Shown piece by piece: positions 35,819 through 46,281 of a stretch of 64,000 nucleotides of DNA. Origin of the DNA: Elusimicrobiota bacterium (lineage in GTDB: Bacteria; Elusimicrobiota; Elusimicrobia; FEN-1173). Below the pieces are notes generated by a model. It was not told the origin of the DNA. It ran no database searches and saw nothing but the letters and a program-made list of their open reading frames with translations. The stretch spans positions 1 through 64,000 of the forward strand of contig JADJZR010000015.1 in NCBI GenBank assembly GCA_016715645.1, written 5' to 3'. The position numbers and the translations under genes are program-made. Positions within the stretch are counted from its first letter, which is position 1, and every line of letters starts with the position of its first letter.

Positions 35819-37274
35819 TTATCCAATACAAGATGAGCCTGAAGAAATGGCCGTTTCCAATGCAAAATGAGCCTGAAGGGTGCCTCTTGAAGAGGCGGCG
35901 GAGAGTCGTCATAATCAGGGATTATGACCATTACAGGACGACTCAAAATAGTGACTATAGATCAAGTAAAGGAGATCCCCAAATCATCCGACAACCTGCA
36001 TTCAAGGGAGTCACTCGCGAAGGAAAATACCGCTGGGTCTCCCAAACGCTCAAACGATTCGACTACGCCTCCTTGAAAAACAGGCCAAGGGTCTTGTGAG
36101 GGTTTACCTGCAACGCCTTTCGGGCTTCTCACGGGCGCAAATCACCCGGCTGATCGACCGACGGCTCTCGACGGGGCGTTTGATCGTGATGGCTCAGCCT
36201 CGGCACCGATTCACCGTCCTTTACACGACGGCGGATCGGCAACTGCTGGCCCGGATCGACAACGCCCATCAGCGTCTCTCGGGGCCCGCCACGCGGCGTC
36301 TGCTGGAGCGCGCCAGACGTCCATGGAGACAAAACGCTTTGAGCGGCCAAAACATTTCCTCCGCCCACATCTACAACCTGCGTGCGACACCCGCCTACCA
36401 GCGGTTGGCCTACACCTTCGCCGGGACCAAGTCCGTCCGCGTCGCCATCGGCGTCCGTCGACGCCCCGACCCAGAAGGTCGGCCGGGTTGGATCCGCGTG
36501 GACACCGTTCACCAAGGCGATCTCGGCCGAAAGAAGGGCGCTTATCACATCAATCTGGTCGATGTCGTTACCCAGTGGGAAATCGTTCTGTGCGTCGAAC
36601 AAATCACCGAACGATTCCTCGTCCCCGCCCTGGAAGGTGCACTGAGCATGTTCTCCTTCCGCATCCTGGGATTTCATTCCGATAACGGGAGCGAGTACAT
36701 CAACCGAATCGTGGCCGCCCTCTTAAACAAGCTCCTCATCGAGCAGACCAAGTCGCGCGCAGGACGAACCAACGACAACGCCCTCGTCGAAGGCAAGAAC
36801 GGGAGTGTGATCCGCAAGCACATGGGCTACGGCCACATCGCACCCCGCCATGCGAGGGCAATCAACGAGTTCTACCGCACGCACTTCAACGGGTATCTCA
36901 ATTTCCACCGCCCTTGCGGTTTTGCGACTATCACGGTCGACCGTCGTGGGAAACGTTGCCGGAAATACGAGATCTACCAGACGCCTTACGAACGGTTCCG
37001 CGCAATCCCGGAGGCTACCCGGTTTCGACGTGCCGGCGTAACTCTGTCCGCGCTCGACGAAGAGGCTGGCCAACAAACGGACACCCAGGCGGCGGCGGCC
37101 ATGCAACGTGACAAAGACAGACTCTTTGGCGTATTTGATGCCATCAAAACCGGAGGCAAAAACCAGAGATTCCACGCCCCGCAGACCCGATTTATACCCC
37201 AAAAGGAGGCAAAATCCCAGACTTACCGTCGACACTCCGTCGTAAAGCTTCAGGCTCATCTATGAATTGGAAAA
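35819..37274 (+). mobile_element. Insertion sequence with DDE integrase-type transposase
   Basis: The right end carries CTTCAGGCTCATCT (37248-37261) followed by ATGAATTGGAAAA. The left end carries the inverted counterpart twice: AGATGAGCCTGAAG with upstream TTATCCAATACA (35819-35844), and again TTTCCAATGCAAAATGAGCC with GAAG (35854-35878). The transposase lies between. About 1.46 kb using the outer left copy or 1.42 kb using the inner one. No clear target-site duplication seen. It separates the tadA remnant from the Ste24-like protease gene. Confidence 0.75.
35924..37265 (+). pseudogene. DDE (rve-type) transposase with disrupted N-terminus
   Basis: The main frame (36096-37265, 389 codons) has the integrase core: first Asp in WIRVDTVHQGD, second in GFHSDNGSEYIN, and the Glu in NDNALVEGKNG, 35 residues after the second Asp (DD35E). 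SGFSRAQITRLIDR near the start is a helix-turn-helix-like part of the family. The preceding sequence is in two other frames: MTITGRLKIVTIDQVKEIP from ATG 35924, then KYRWVSQTLKRFDYASLK, which joins the main frame at an A5 run (36076-36080). Two corrections (near 36000 and at 36076-36080) would restore a protein of about 445 residues. As it stands the element is probably inactive unless these are sequence errors. Confidence 0.75.
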
Positions 37275-37303
37275 TGCTGAGATTCCGACCCAAAAAAAAT
37301 AAT

Positions 37304-38530
37304 TTAAGTCAAAGCCCGCACGCGCTCAACCAGCGGCGGGTGGGTGTGGTGCAGGGCCACGTAAAAGGGATGCGGCGTCAGGTTGGCTAAACTGTTTGCA
37401 GACAGTTTTTTGAGGCCCGTCGCCAAGGCGCGGCCGGTTCCGATCGTCTCGGCGGCATAACGGTCGGCCTCAAACTCGTTTCGCCGCGAGAGGGCCTGGA
37501 GTGGAAGAGCCAAGAGTAAATTCACCGGACTAAACAATATCCCGAACACGGCGAACCCCGCGTAAATGGACGGGGGCACGTTAAACGCGTCAAAAAGGGC
37601 CGGCCAATTCAGTGCCAGAGATAAAACGAAAAGTGTCGCCCCGGTTTGGGCGGCGCTCAGGACAAACCCTTTCCAAACATGTCCCTTTTTGTGGTGGCCG
37701 ATTTCGTGGGCCAGAACCCCCACCAATTCGTCCACCGAATGTTTTTCAACCAAGGTGTCGAACAGGGCAATCCGTTTGTTTTTTCCAAACCCCGTAAAGA
37801 ACGCGTTGCCCTTAGCGGAACGTTTGGACCCGTCCATGACAAAAAGATTCGCAAGGGGGTAACCCACCCGGTCGGCGTAGGCGAAGATCGCCCGACGTAA
37901 ATCCCCCTCGGGAAGCGGCGTAAACTTATTGAAGAGCGGGAGGATCCAGCTGGGCGCCACGAACTGAAGCAAGAGAGTGAAACCCGTCACCGCGCCCCAA
38001 GCCCAAATCCACGCCGAAGCGCCCCACCGCTCAAAAAACAAAAACAGAAGGGCCAACAGCGGACCGCCCAACACGGCCGCCAGAAAAAGACCCTTGAGAC
38101 GATCCAGGACGAAGGTCCTCGGGGTGGTTTTATTAAAACCGAACCGTTCCTCAAGGACAAATGTGGCGTATATGGAAAAAGGCAGGCTGAAGAGTTCGTT
38201 CAGGAGAAAAAGGCTTCCCAAGTAAATCACGCCGGTGGGGATCTGGGAAAAGCCCAGAGTGCCAACAACCCGATCCAATAGCCCAAACCCTCCCCAAAAC
38301 CAGAAAACCACCAGGCCCGCCAGTTTCACGGACGAATCAACAAATCCAAAGCGGGTTTTGGCCCGAGTGTATTCCTGGGCCCGGGCGTATTTCTCCGAGT
38401 CATAAACGTCTTCAAACCCTGGAGGAGGGTCTTTTTTAAGAGCCCTCAGGTTTAAATAATCTGCGATCCATTCCACCCCCTGAACAAGAATAAGGGTTCC
38501 CGCAATCCAGAGGCCAAGTGTCGTCGACAT
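37304..38530 (-). CDS. M48 family zinc metalloprotease, Ste24/CAAX prenyl protease 1-like
   Basis: A 408-residue integral membrane protease. The N-terminal CAAX_prot-type region has several helices (TLGLWIAGTLILVQGVEWIADYLNLRAL) and YDSEKYARAQEYTRAKTRFG, a hallmark of the family. The zinc site is LAHEIGHHKKGH near 270, with the third ligand in RNEFEADRYAAE near 350. Bacterial members act in membrane-protein quality control. It is the last gene of the pump operon and overlaps the RND gene by 1 nt. Intact. Confidence 0.92.
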   Translation of the reverse strand: MSTTLGLWIAGTLILVQGVEWIADYLNLRALKKDPPPGFEDVYDSEKYARAQEYTRAKTRFGFVDSSVKLAGLVVFWFWGGFGLLDRVVGTLGFSQIPTGVIYLGSLFLLNELFSLPFSIYATFVLEERFGFNKTTPRTFVLDRLKGLFLAAVLGGPLLALLFLFFERWGASAWIWAWGAVTGFTLLLQFVAPSWILPLFNKFTPLPEGDLRRAIFAYADRVGYPLANLFVMDGSKRSAKGNAFFTGFGKNKRIALFDTLVEKHSVDELVGVLAHEIGHHKKGHVWKGFVLSAAQTGATLFVLSLALNWPALFDAFNVPPSIYAGFAVFGILFSPVNLLLALPLQALSRRNEFEADRYAAETIGTGRALATGLKKLSANSLANLTPHPFYVALHHTHPPLVERVRALT

Positions 38531-41500
38531 TATTTCTCCTTTGAGGTCGCGCCCGCGATTCGCTTGACGATGCCGTCGATGAAACGGGCGAGGGGGGCCA
38601 TCGCCCGATCGCTGAGCGAGCGGGCGTCTTCGATCAGGACGTAGGCGGTGGGCATCAGAAACAGGGTCATGGGCATGGCGATCATCAAACCCCAGGCCAA
38701 GGCCAACGCCATGGGCGAAACGAACGGCTCGTAGCCGTTCATGCCAAAAGTGTCTTGCATGAATTTTCCATAGGCCGTCGGCAAAAGCCCCAAAAGCGTC
38801 GTCACCGAACTGGCGAAAATGGGCCGCAACCGGACCACCGCGCCTTCCACCGCGGCCTCTTTCACGCCTTGCCCCTCTTCCCGCCGCTGATTGATAAAAC
38901 TCACTAAAACAATCCCGTTATTGACCACGACGCCGGTCATGGCCACGACCCCCAACAGCGCCATGAAACTCACCGGCTGGTTGTGCAACAGCAGGGCCCA
39001 CACGACTCCCAACATGCCGATCGGAATGGACAACAAGATCATGAACGGCTGAACATAAGACTTAAAAATCGCGGCGAGGACGACGAAATCTAAAAAGATC
39101 GCCACTCCGAACGCCCGATAGAGCGAACGAAGTGATTTGTTGGTCTCCTCTTCTTCTCCGCCATAAACCAATTCATAGCCCGGAAACTCATCGGAAAGGT
39201 TCTTGAATTCATTTTTCAATCGCAGGTTGATTTCCCGGGACGTCGCGACGGTTGTGTCCACGTCCGCGGAAACCGTGACCGCGGGACGGAAGTTGTATCG
39301 TTCCAAAGAGGGTGGGCCTCGAACCTTTTCCACCCGAGCGACGGCCCCTAACCGAACGGGGCGGCCTTGGGGGTTAAGAACGTCCAACGACAACAGTTCC
39401 TGGGCCTGGGTCCGCTGGTCCGGCTGAAGCCGCACGCGGATTTTGATTTCGTCCTGTTCGCTCTCTCGGCGGACGACGCTGGCCTCGCCGCCGTCCACCG
39501 CGTACAAAATATTCTGCGCCACACCGGCCACCGTCAATCCGGCGAAAGCCGCCTCCCGGGGATTCAGGACCACGCGCATTTGAACCTTTCCGCCTTCCCG
39601 GGAATCCCGCAAATCGCGGACTCCAGGCCAGGACGCCAGATCTCGCTTGACCTCGTCAACGATGCGGCCGATGACGGCCGGGTCTCGGCCACGGACCAAA
39701 ACCTGGACAGCTTTTCCAACGGGCGGACCCGTTCGAAGCTCTTCAAACACCACCCGGCCGCCGCCCGGAATATCTTTCAGTTGCTCGCGCAAATCCGCGA
39801 TAAGGGTTTTGGTTTTCCGTTTTCGTTTTTCCTCCGGCGTCAAAAACACCCGAGCTTGGGCGTAGGACGTGCCGGCCCGCATCTCTTGCTCAAATCCTTT
39901 CAGTCCCACGTTCGAAGTCAGGGCCTCCAAATCACCCCCCGCCGACTTCAACACCGCCTGTTCAATATGCGCCATGGCCCGTTCCGTTTCTTTCAGATGA
40001 GTCCCCTCGGGCATGTCGAGCTGAACAAAGAACTGATCGACCAAACCCGCCGGAAAAAGAACAAACTTAAGCCGATGACGCGCGATCAAGACGGTGGCCC
40101 CCGTCACGGCAAACATCAGAAGCAGAAATTTGAAACGATGATGGACCGCCCAGGACACCGCGAACCGAAAGCCGTTTTGCGCGTGACGAAACCAACCCCG
40201 GGCCTCGGACTCCTCCGTGATCGGTTTTCCAAAAGGGACCAATTCCGCCACATGGCCGGGCAAAATAAAAAACGCCTCAAAGGCGCTCGCCAGAAAGGCC
40301 AGCACCACGATGATCGGGATCATCAACAAGAATTTGCCCATGATCCCCGTGACCAACGCGAACGGCAAAAACGCCGCCGACGTGGACGCCACCGACGCCA
40401 ACACCGGCACCACCACTTCTCGTGTACCGTCGAGCGCCGCCTGGATCGGGGCCTTGCCCATTTCCAGATGGCGGTAAATATTTTCCGCCACCACCACGGA
40501 ATCGTCGTCAAGCATCCCCAACACAATGATGAACGCCAACAGCGACATCAAGTTGATGGTGAACCCCAAGGGCACCGCCAAGGCGAACGCCGCCGCAAAC
40601 GAAAGGGGGACGCCCAGGGCCGCCACCAACGCCAATCGCCAATCCAAAAAAAGGAAAAGCGCGGCTAAGATGAGAATCCCGCCCTGGACTAAATTATTGG
40701 TCATCACCGACAGACGTCGTTTGATGAAGAAGGACCAATCGTCGGAGGCCACGAGGGTTAACCCCTGCGCTCGCGCGCGGGCGGTGAACTTGGCTTGAAC
40801 GTCCCGCACGGCTTTCGCCAATCGGATCGTGTCCCCCGAGCGAAGTTTTCGGATGTTCAAATCGACGCTCGCAAGGCCATTGGCCCGGTAAAGGAACCGG
40901 GGTTCCTCGAACCGTTCGGTGACTTCGGCCACGTCCTTGATGCGCAAATATTGCCGGGAGTCGTTGCCCCGCAAGATAAAGTTCCCGACCTCCGCGGCGG
41001 ACAAAACCGACCCGGTGACCCGAACCCATAATTCTTGGGTGCCCACCTCCACCGTGCCGGCGGAAACGTCGGTGTTGCGGGCGCGCACCGCCGCGGCCAC
41101 CTCGGCCAAGGTCAACCGGTGTTCATTTAAACGACGGCGGTCTGCTTCGATCCAGATCTCGCGCTTTTTGTATCCGCTCTTTTCCACCCGGGACACCCCG
41201 GCAAGGTCTTCCACCACGTCCGCCAGTTCCTCGGAAAAGTGCCGGCGAACCGCTTCGTCTCCCCCCGCCACCGACAAGGTGATCAGGGGCCGATCGCTGG
41301 TCAACTCCTGAACCACCGGCCGGTCCACCTCGGCTGGGAAATCAGTGACCCGATTGACTCCCTGTTCGATGTCGTTGATGGCCCGATCGATTTGACGTTT
41401 CGACAAATCTTCGTCCAGCCGGACGGTGATGACGGAACGGTTTTCCAAAGACGACGAAAACACTTTTTCAATTCCGGCCACCGGTCGAAGTTGTTCCTCG

Positions 41501-41694
41501 ATTTTAGTGGTGACCAGGCGTTCCACTTCTTCCGGCGAGGCGCCGGGGTAAAGAGTGGTGATGACCACAATGTCAAAATCAATTTCCGGAAACGCCTCCC
41601 GCCTGACGTGGAAAAACTGATAGCCTCCCACCACCAACAAGAATAGAGTAATGAGGTTGGTGAGCACCGGCCTGCGAAGAAAAAAATTAATCAC
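38530..41694 (-). CDS. RND-family efflux transporter (AcrB/HAE1-like)
   Basis: A 1054-residue inner-membrane proton-driven pump. It begins MINFFLRRPVLTNLITLFLLVVGG and has FPEIDFDIVVITTLYPGASPEEVE, the usual HAE1 opening. Twelve membrane helices in two sets are separated by large periplasmic loops. The proton-relay-type helix shows LAFIIVLGMLDDDSVVVAENI with acidic residues in TM4, and the second half has GVVAMTGVVVNNGIVLVSFINQRR. It overlaps the upstream TolC-like gene by 8 nt. No periplasmic adaptor gene accompanies it. Substrates unknown. Intact. Confidence 0.92.
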   Translation of the reverse strand: MINFFLRRPVLTNLITLFLLVVGGYQFFHVRREAFPEIDFDIVVITTLYPGASPEEVERLVTTKIEEQLRPVAGIEKVFSSSLENRSVITVRLDEDLSKRQIDRAINDIEQGVNRVTDFPAEVDRPVVQELTSDRPLITLSVAGGDEAVRRHFSEELADVVEDLAGVSRVEKSGYKKREIWIEADRRRLNEHRLTLAEVAAAVRARNTDVSAGTVEVGTQELWVRVTGSVLSAAEVGNFILRGNDSRQYLRIKDVAEVTERFEEPRFLYRANGLASVDLNIRKLRSGDTIRLAKAVRDVQAKFTARARAQGLTLVASDDWSFFIKRRLSVMTNNLVQGGILILAALFLFLDWRLALVAALGVPLSFAAAFALAVPLGFTINLMSLLAFIIVLGMLDDDSVVVAENIYRHLEMGKAPIQAALDGTREVVVPVLASVASTSAAFLPFALVTGIMGKFLLMIPIIVVLAFLASAFEAFFILPGHVAELVPFGKPITEESEARGWFRHAQNGFRFAVSWAVHHRFKFLLLMFAVTGATVLIARHRLKFVLFPAGLVDQFFVQLDMPEGTHLKETERAMAHIEQAVLKSAGGDLEALTSNVGLKGFEQEMRAGTSYAQARVFLTPEEKRKRKTKTLIADLREQLKDIPGGGRVVFEELRTGPPVGKAVQVLVRGRDPAVIGRIVDEVKRDLASWPGVRDLRDSREGGKVQMRVVLNPREAAFAGLTVAGVAQNILYAVDGGEASVVRRESEQDEIKIRVRLQPDQRTQAQELLSLDVLNPQGRPVRLGAVARVEKVRGPPSLERYNFRPAVTVSADVDTTVATSREINLRLKNEFKNLSDEFPGYELVYGGEEEETNKSLRSLYRAFGVAIFLDFVVLAAIFKSYVQPFMILLSIPIGMLGVVWALLLHNQPVSFMALLGVVAMTGVVVNNGIVLVSFINQRREEGQGVKEAAVEGAVVRLRPIFASSVTTLLGLLPTAYGKFMQDTFGMNGYEPFVSPMALALAWGLMIAMPMTLFLMPTAYVLIEDARSLSDRAMAPLARFIDGIVKRIAGATSKEK

Positions 41695-43150
41695 GGCGGG
41701 GTCCCCAGGCCCCCAGGAGGCCCCCTGTGGCCCGGGCCAGGTCCACCTGGGTCATGAGTTCGTCGGCTTCGGCCAGCAGAGCGAGGGTTTGGGCCCGTTG
41801 CAAGTCCTTTTGGAAGCGGACCAAGAGGTCCGTGCTGGACCGGCCGCGACGAAAGTTGGCTTTTTCCGCCTCCAGTTTTTTCCGTTCGAGGGCCACAATC
41901 CGGCGGCGCACCACCACCCGCTCGAGGGCCAGGCGACGGGCTTCCATTTGGTCGCGAATATCGCGCAGGGCCGCTTCCGTGACCCGGGCCAGTTCCTGCC
42001 GGGCATCTTCCAAAACCAGCGTTCCGCTCTTTCGTTCCAGCTTCTCTTTTCGCCCGGCGAACGGAACCCGGAAAGCCATCCCGGCGCTCATCACGGGGTT
42101 GTCCATTTGGCCCAAATCTTTCCAGGCGGGGCGATAGCCCGTGTCCAGGCCCGCCATCCCGTAGGACCCCAAAAAAGAGAGTTCGGGCAATGTGTCCAAG
42201 GTCGTCACCCGTTCGCCCCATTGGGCCGCTTCCAACCGGGCGCGGGCGGACTGGAGATCCGGGCGATCACTCAATCCCAAACCCACGGCCTCGTTATCGG
42301 AAGCCGGCAAAACAAAATCCAGGGTCGGCGTTGAAACCGCCACTTCCCCGGCCGAGGACTCGCCCTGGCGGTGCAAAATGGCCAAAAGGCCCAACCGCGC
42401 CCGCTCCAAGAGCGACGTCGATAGCAAAACCTCCGCTTCGTCCACCTCCAAAGACGCTTGGGCCTGGGCCAAATCCGACTCGTCCGCCAAGCCGTAGCGT
42501 TTCCGATCCAAATAAACGTCCAGCAATTTTTTTGACGAAGTTCTTGACTCCACAGCCACGTTTAAATTCAGTCGGGCGTAATAATAGGTCACGTAGGCTT
42601 TGCCCGCGGCCAACACCGTATTTTCGATCACCGTCGCGGCCTGGGCCTCGGCGGCCCGGGTGGAGGCGCGCAAAAGGCTTCGCCGAGCGATGTCGGGACG
42701 TCCCCAAAAATAGCGAAGGAGCGGTTGATCAACGGTGAGGGTTAACCGGGAATCCACACTGGGATCCAGGGGGCGAAAAGCCGAGGGGTTGGACAGACGG
42801 TTGTTCGTCCAGGCCAGCCGGGCCGTGGTGCCCAGCAGTGTCCGCTGGGTGATGCCCAGGTCAAAAGCGGTTTCCTCGCTCTCTTCCCCCTGCACCAACG
42901 GCGCGGCCCGGGGGGATTCATCCTTCTTCCAATTGTAGAGTCCAAAAAAATCCGGGTCTGTCTCGGAGAGGAGAAGCGGCTCTTGAAGCGCGGCCTGCCG
43001 AGCCGCGATCATGGCCCGGGCCACCTCTGGCGATTTCTCCACCGCTTCCCGAACCCCCTCCATCAGAGAAAGAGGAGGCTGGCTCCACGCCAACGGAACC
43101 GCAAACAGAAGGGCCGAGCCGAAAAGACATTCCCGCGTGAAGCACATCAA
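41687..43150 (-). CDS. TolC-family outer-membrane efflux protein
   Basis: A 487-residue protein with an N-terminal signal peptide (FGSALLFAVPLAWS), then two OEP repeats of long helices: LSLMEGVREAVEKSPEVARAM near 28 and YYYARLNLNVAVESRTSSKKLLDVYLDRK near 200, with a second set after 300 (ALGLSDRPDLQSARARLEAAQW-type). Such proteins form trimeric channels across the outer membrane for RND pumps. It lies between the two RND genes, 2 nt after one and overlapping the other. Intact. Confidence 0.9.
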   Translation of the reverse strand: MMCFTRECLFGSALLFAVPLAWSQPPLSLMEGVREAVEKSPEVARAMIAARQAALQEPLLLSETDPDFFGLYNWKKDESPRAAPLVQGEESEETAFDLGITQRTLLGTTARLAWTNNRLSNPSAFRPLDPSVDSRLTLTVDQPLLRYFWGRPDIARRSLLRASTRAAEAQAATVIENTVLAAGKAYVTYYYARLNLNVAVESRTSSKKLLDVYLDRKRYGLADESDLAQAQASLEVDEAEVLLSTSLLERARLGLLAILHRQGESSAGEVAVSTPTLDFVLPASDNEAVGLGLSDRPDLQSARARLEAAQWGERVTTLDTLPELSFLGSYGMAGLDTGYRPAWKDLGQMDNPVMSAGMAFRVPFAGRKEKLERKSGTLVLEDARQELARVTEAALRDIRDQMEARRLALERVVVRRRIVALERKKLEAEKANFRRGRSSTDLLVRFQKDLQRAQTLALLAEADELMTQVDLARATGGLLGAWGPRRD

Positions 43151-43151
43151 A

Positions 43152-46100
43152 TCAGGCGTCCTTGGGGCTTTCCCCCAACTCCACGAGGGCCTCTTTGAGG
43201 TCTTGATCGTGCCGATGGCTTTGGAGACGCGCCAACAAGCTGTAGGCCGCCGGGACGACGAAAAGCGTCAGGAAAGTCGAGACCGCTACGCCCCCGATCA
43301 CGACCACCGCCATGGGGCGAATGGTTTCCGCCCCGGCCCCAAAACTAAAAGCGGCCGGCAAAGCGCCCGCAACCGTCGAGACCGACGTCATCACCACAGG
43401 ACGGAGGCGGACAGGGCAGGCCTCCAGCAGCGCGTCCCGAACGTCGCGGCCGAGTTTTCGCCGGTCATTGGTGAATTCCACGAGCATGATGGAATTCTTT
43501 TTAACGAGCCCCATCAAAAGGAGCAGACCGATCATACTGTAAATGTTCAGCGTGATGCCCGTCAGTCGCAGGGCCAGAAGGGCCCCGGTGACGCTGAAGG
43601 GCAGGGCCAAGAGGACGGTGAACGGATGAATGAAACTATTAAACTGAGGCCCCCAGCACCATGTAGGCGACGAACAGGCCCAGAACCAGCGCAAAGGTGA
43701 GGGAGGAGAACGATTCCTTAAAGGTTTGGGCGCTCCCCGAAAGGACCAAATGGTACCCTTCCGGCAAACCCGCGCCGGCTTTATCCAAGAAACTCAACAC
43801 TTCTCCCTGGGAATGGCTGGGCGCGATGTTGGCGAAGATTCCAATGGCCCGTTCCCGGTTCTTCCGGGTAATGGTGAGAAGGGTGGGTTTTTCCCGAATG
43901 GCCACCACGTCCGAGAGCCGCACCAGTTCCCCCCGGTTGTTTCGGACATAAACGCGCTCGATGTCGGCGGGTTTTTCCCGATCGCCCGTGGCCAGGCGGA
44001 CCCGGATGTCGTAACGTTTCCCCCCCCGGGTGAACTTGCCGGCGCGAACACCGCCGATCATGGCGTTAATGGTATCGGCGATGGCCCCCACGGTGACGCC
44101 CCGCTCGTTGGCCTTTTCACGATCGGGGGTGACGCGCACCTCGGGCATGCCGAGCCGATAGTCCGTGTCCACGTCCAGAACCAGACCGGACCCTTCCAGT
44201 TTTTTCATGAGGTCGGCGCTGACGGTGGCCAGCGTGTCCCAATCCCGGCCGCGTACGGTAAATTCCACTGGATAGCCCCGCTGGGCCGTGAACCCCTGTT
44301 GGGAAAGGTCCTGAACCCCCACCTTCATGACACCCGGAATTCCGTTTAATTTTTTTCGCAAAAGCCCGATCAAGTCCGACTGGGTGGCGGGTTTTTTAAA
44401 GGGATCCGCCAAGGGACGAGCGCCCCGCGGTTGCATGGAAACGAACATCATCCCGGAGTTCACATCGCCGCCGCCGAACCCGCCGATGGCGGCGAAGGTC
44501 CGCAGAACTTCGGGCCGTTGAGAAACGATGGATTCCGCCTGTTTCATCACATCGTCGGTAAACCCGATGGAGGATCCCAGGGGCGTCTGGAGCCGCACCA
44601 AAAACCGGCTTTGGTCTTGGGACGGAACGAATTCCTTCTTCACCCCTTTGGCCAGGAAAAGAGAGCCGACGAAGATCGCCATCGCCAGAATAATCACGGC
44701 CCACCGAGCGTTCAAACAATGGACCAACGAGCGGCGGTAGAGGGTGGAGAGCCCTGTCATGAACCGGTCCATTCCACGGCCCAAGCCCGTGGTATGCCCG
44801 ATGTCGAGAAACTGGGAACAGCGCATGGGGGCGAGCGTGAGAGCCTCTAGAAGCGAAAGCGTCACGGCCACCGACAACGTCACGCCGAACGAAAAAAGGA
44901 ATTTTCCAATAATCCCTTTCATGAAAATGACCGGGACGAAAATGGCCAGAATGGCCACGGTGGCCGCCATGGCGGCAAAAGAGATTTCCCGCGCCCCCAC
45001 GATGGCGGCCCGCACGCGGCTCTGGCCCATTTCCCGATAACGGACAATATTCTCCAGCACCATGATCGCGTCGTCCACCACGATGCCGACGCAGAGCGAA
45101 AGCCCCAGGAGCGTAAAGGTGTTCAGGGTGAACCCAAAAAAATAAAGGAACGTGAAGGCCCCCACGATGGACGTGGGAATGGCCAAAATAACGTTTAAGG
45201 CGGAACTGAAGGACCCCAAGAAAAGCCAGCAGACAAGAGAGGTGAGGACCGCGGCCAAAACCAGGGTCATGACAAGCTCATGGACGGAATCGCGAATAAA
45301 CCGGGTGGTGTCGAAGTTGAGGTCGATGGCCAGCCCCTGGGGGAGATCCGCGCGGACCTCCGCCATGCGGCGAAGCACTTCGTCGGCGACGGCCACGGCG
45401 TTGGACCCGCGCTGTTTGCGGATCCCCAGCCCCACGGCGGACACCCCATTGGACCTGGAAATCCGACGCAGATCCGCCAAACCGTCTTCCACCTCGGCCA
45501 CGTCGCCGATGCGGATGGTTTTGTAGATGGGCGAACCGCTTCGGGCGGGAAGGATGATCCGGCGAAACTCCTCGACGGTCCCCGCTTCGCCCATGACCCG
45601 CACGTTCAATTCCTGGCGGGGCGCTTCGATACGACCCGCGGGAACTTCGGCGTGCTGGGCGGTGATGGCGCGCAAAACGTCGTCCGCCGCCAGTTCCCGT
45701 TGCCTCAACTTTTCCGTATCCAACCAGACGCGCAGGTTCGGCTCGATGTAGCCGCCCAAGGTGACCTCGGCCACCCCGGGCACGGTCGTGAACCGATCTT
45801 TCATTTGGTCACGAACGTATTCCATAAGAAACCGGCGATCCCGGTTTCCACTGACGGCCAACCACATAATGGGCTGATCTTCCGGATTGGATTTGGACAC
45901 AACGGCAGGATCCACTTCTTTCGGTAATAAGCGTTGGGCCTGGGCCAGTTTGGTTTGGACTTCTTGTAGGGCCACGTCCACGTCTTTGTTCAGATCGAAT
46001 TCCAACGACACGCTGGACCGGCCTTGGCGCGACGTGGAAGACACTTCCCGAATGCCTTGCACGCTCATGACCGCGTCTTCCACCACGTCGGTGACTTCGG

Positions 46101-46281
46101 TTTCCATCACTTCGGGAGCGGCGCCTTCCCAGTCGATGGACACCGTCAAAACCGGAAAATCCACGTCGGGAAGTTGGCTGACACCCATTTTTTGGTAACT
46201 GAGCGCGCCGAACACGATCAGCCCGATCATGAACATCCAGGCGAAAACAGGGTTCTTGATAGACAGATCAGACAAGGTCAT
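43152..46281 (-). CDS. RND-family efflux transporter (AcrB/HAE1-like; frameshift near 43650)
   Basis: A second HAE1-like pump. 43639-46281 reads MTLSDLSIKNPVFAWMFMIG, then QLPDVDFPVLTVSIDWEGAAPEVME, and in TM4 LGLSLCVGIVVDDAIMVLENIVR, typical of HAE1. It stops after AYMVLGASV. The remaining 170 residues continue in another frame from QFNSFIHPFTVLLALPFSVTGALL to the end at 43152, with LLLMGLVKKNSIMLVEF. One base change in the CTGAGGCCCCC region (43644-43656) gives the family-normal MVLGAQFNSF. Full length would be about 1040 residues. It overlaps the upstream TolC-like gene by 4 nt. Confidence 0.9.

Noticed and set aside
35734..35946. A 70-codon minus-strand frame across the IS left end
   Set aside because: It spans the terminal repeats of the IS and has no recognisable similarity.
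36070..36100. Programmed -1 frameshift in the transposase at TTGAAAAAC
   Set aside because: The heptamer G AAA AAC is a poor slippery site, this transposase type is normally one uninterrupted frame, and a second break occurs near 36000.
39367..40668. A 433-codon open frame on the plus strand opposite the RND gene
   Set aside because: It is antisense to a strongly conserved transporter, rich in His, Arg and Gln, with no recognisable motif. Similar long antisense frames occur at 12230-13282 and 48581-49687 and reflect codon usage.
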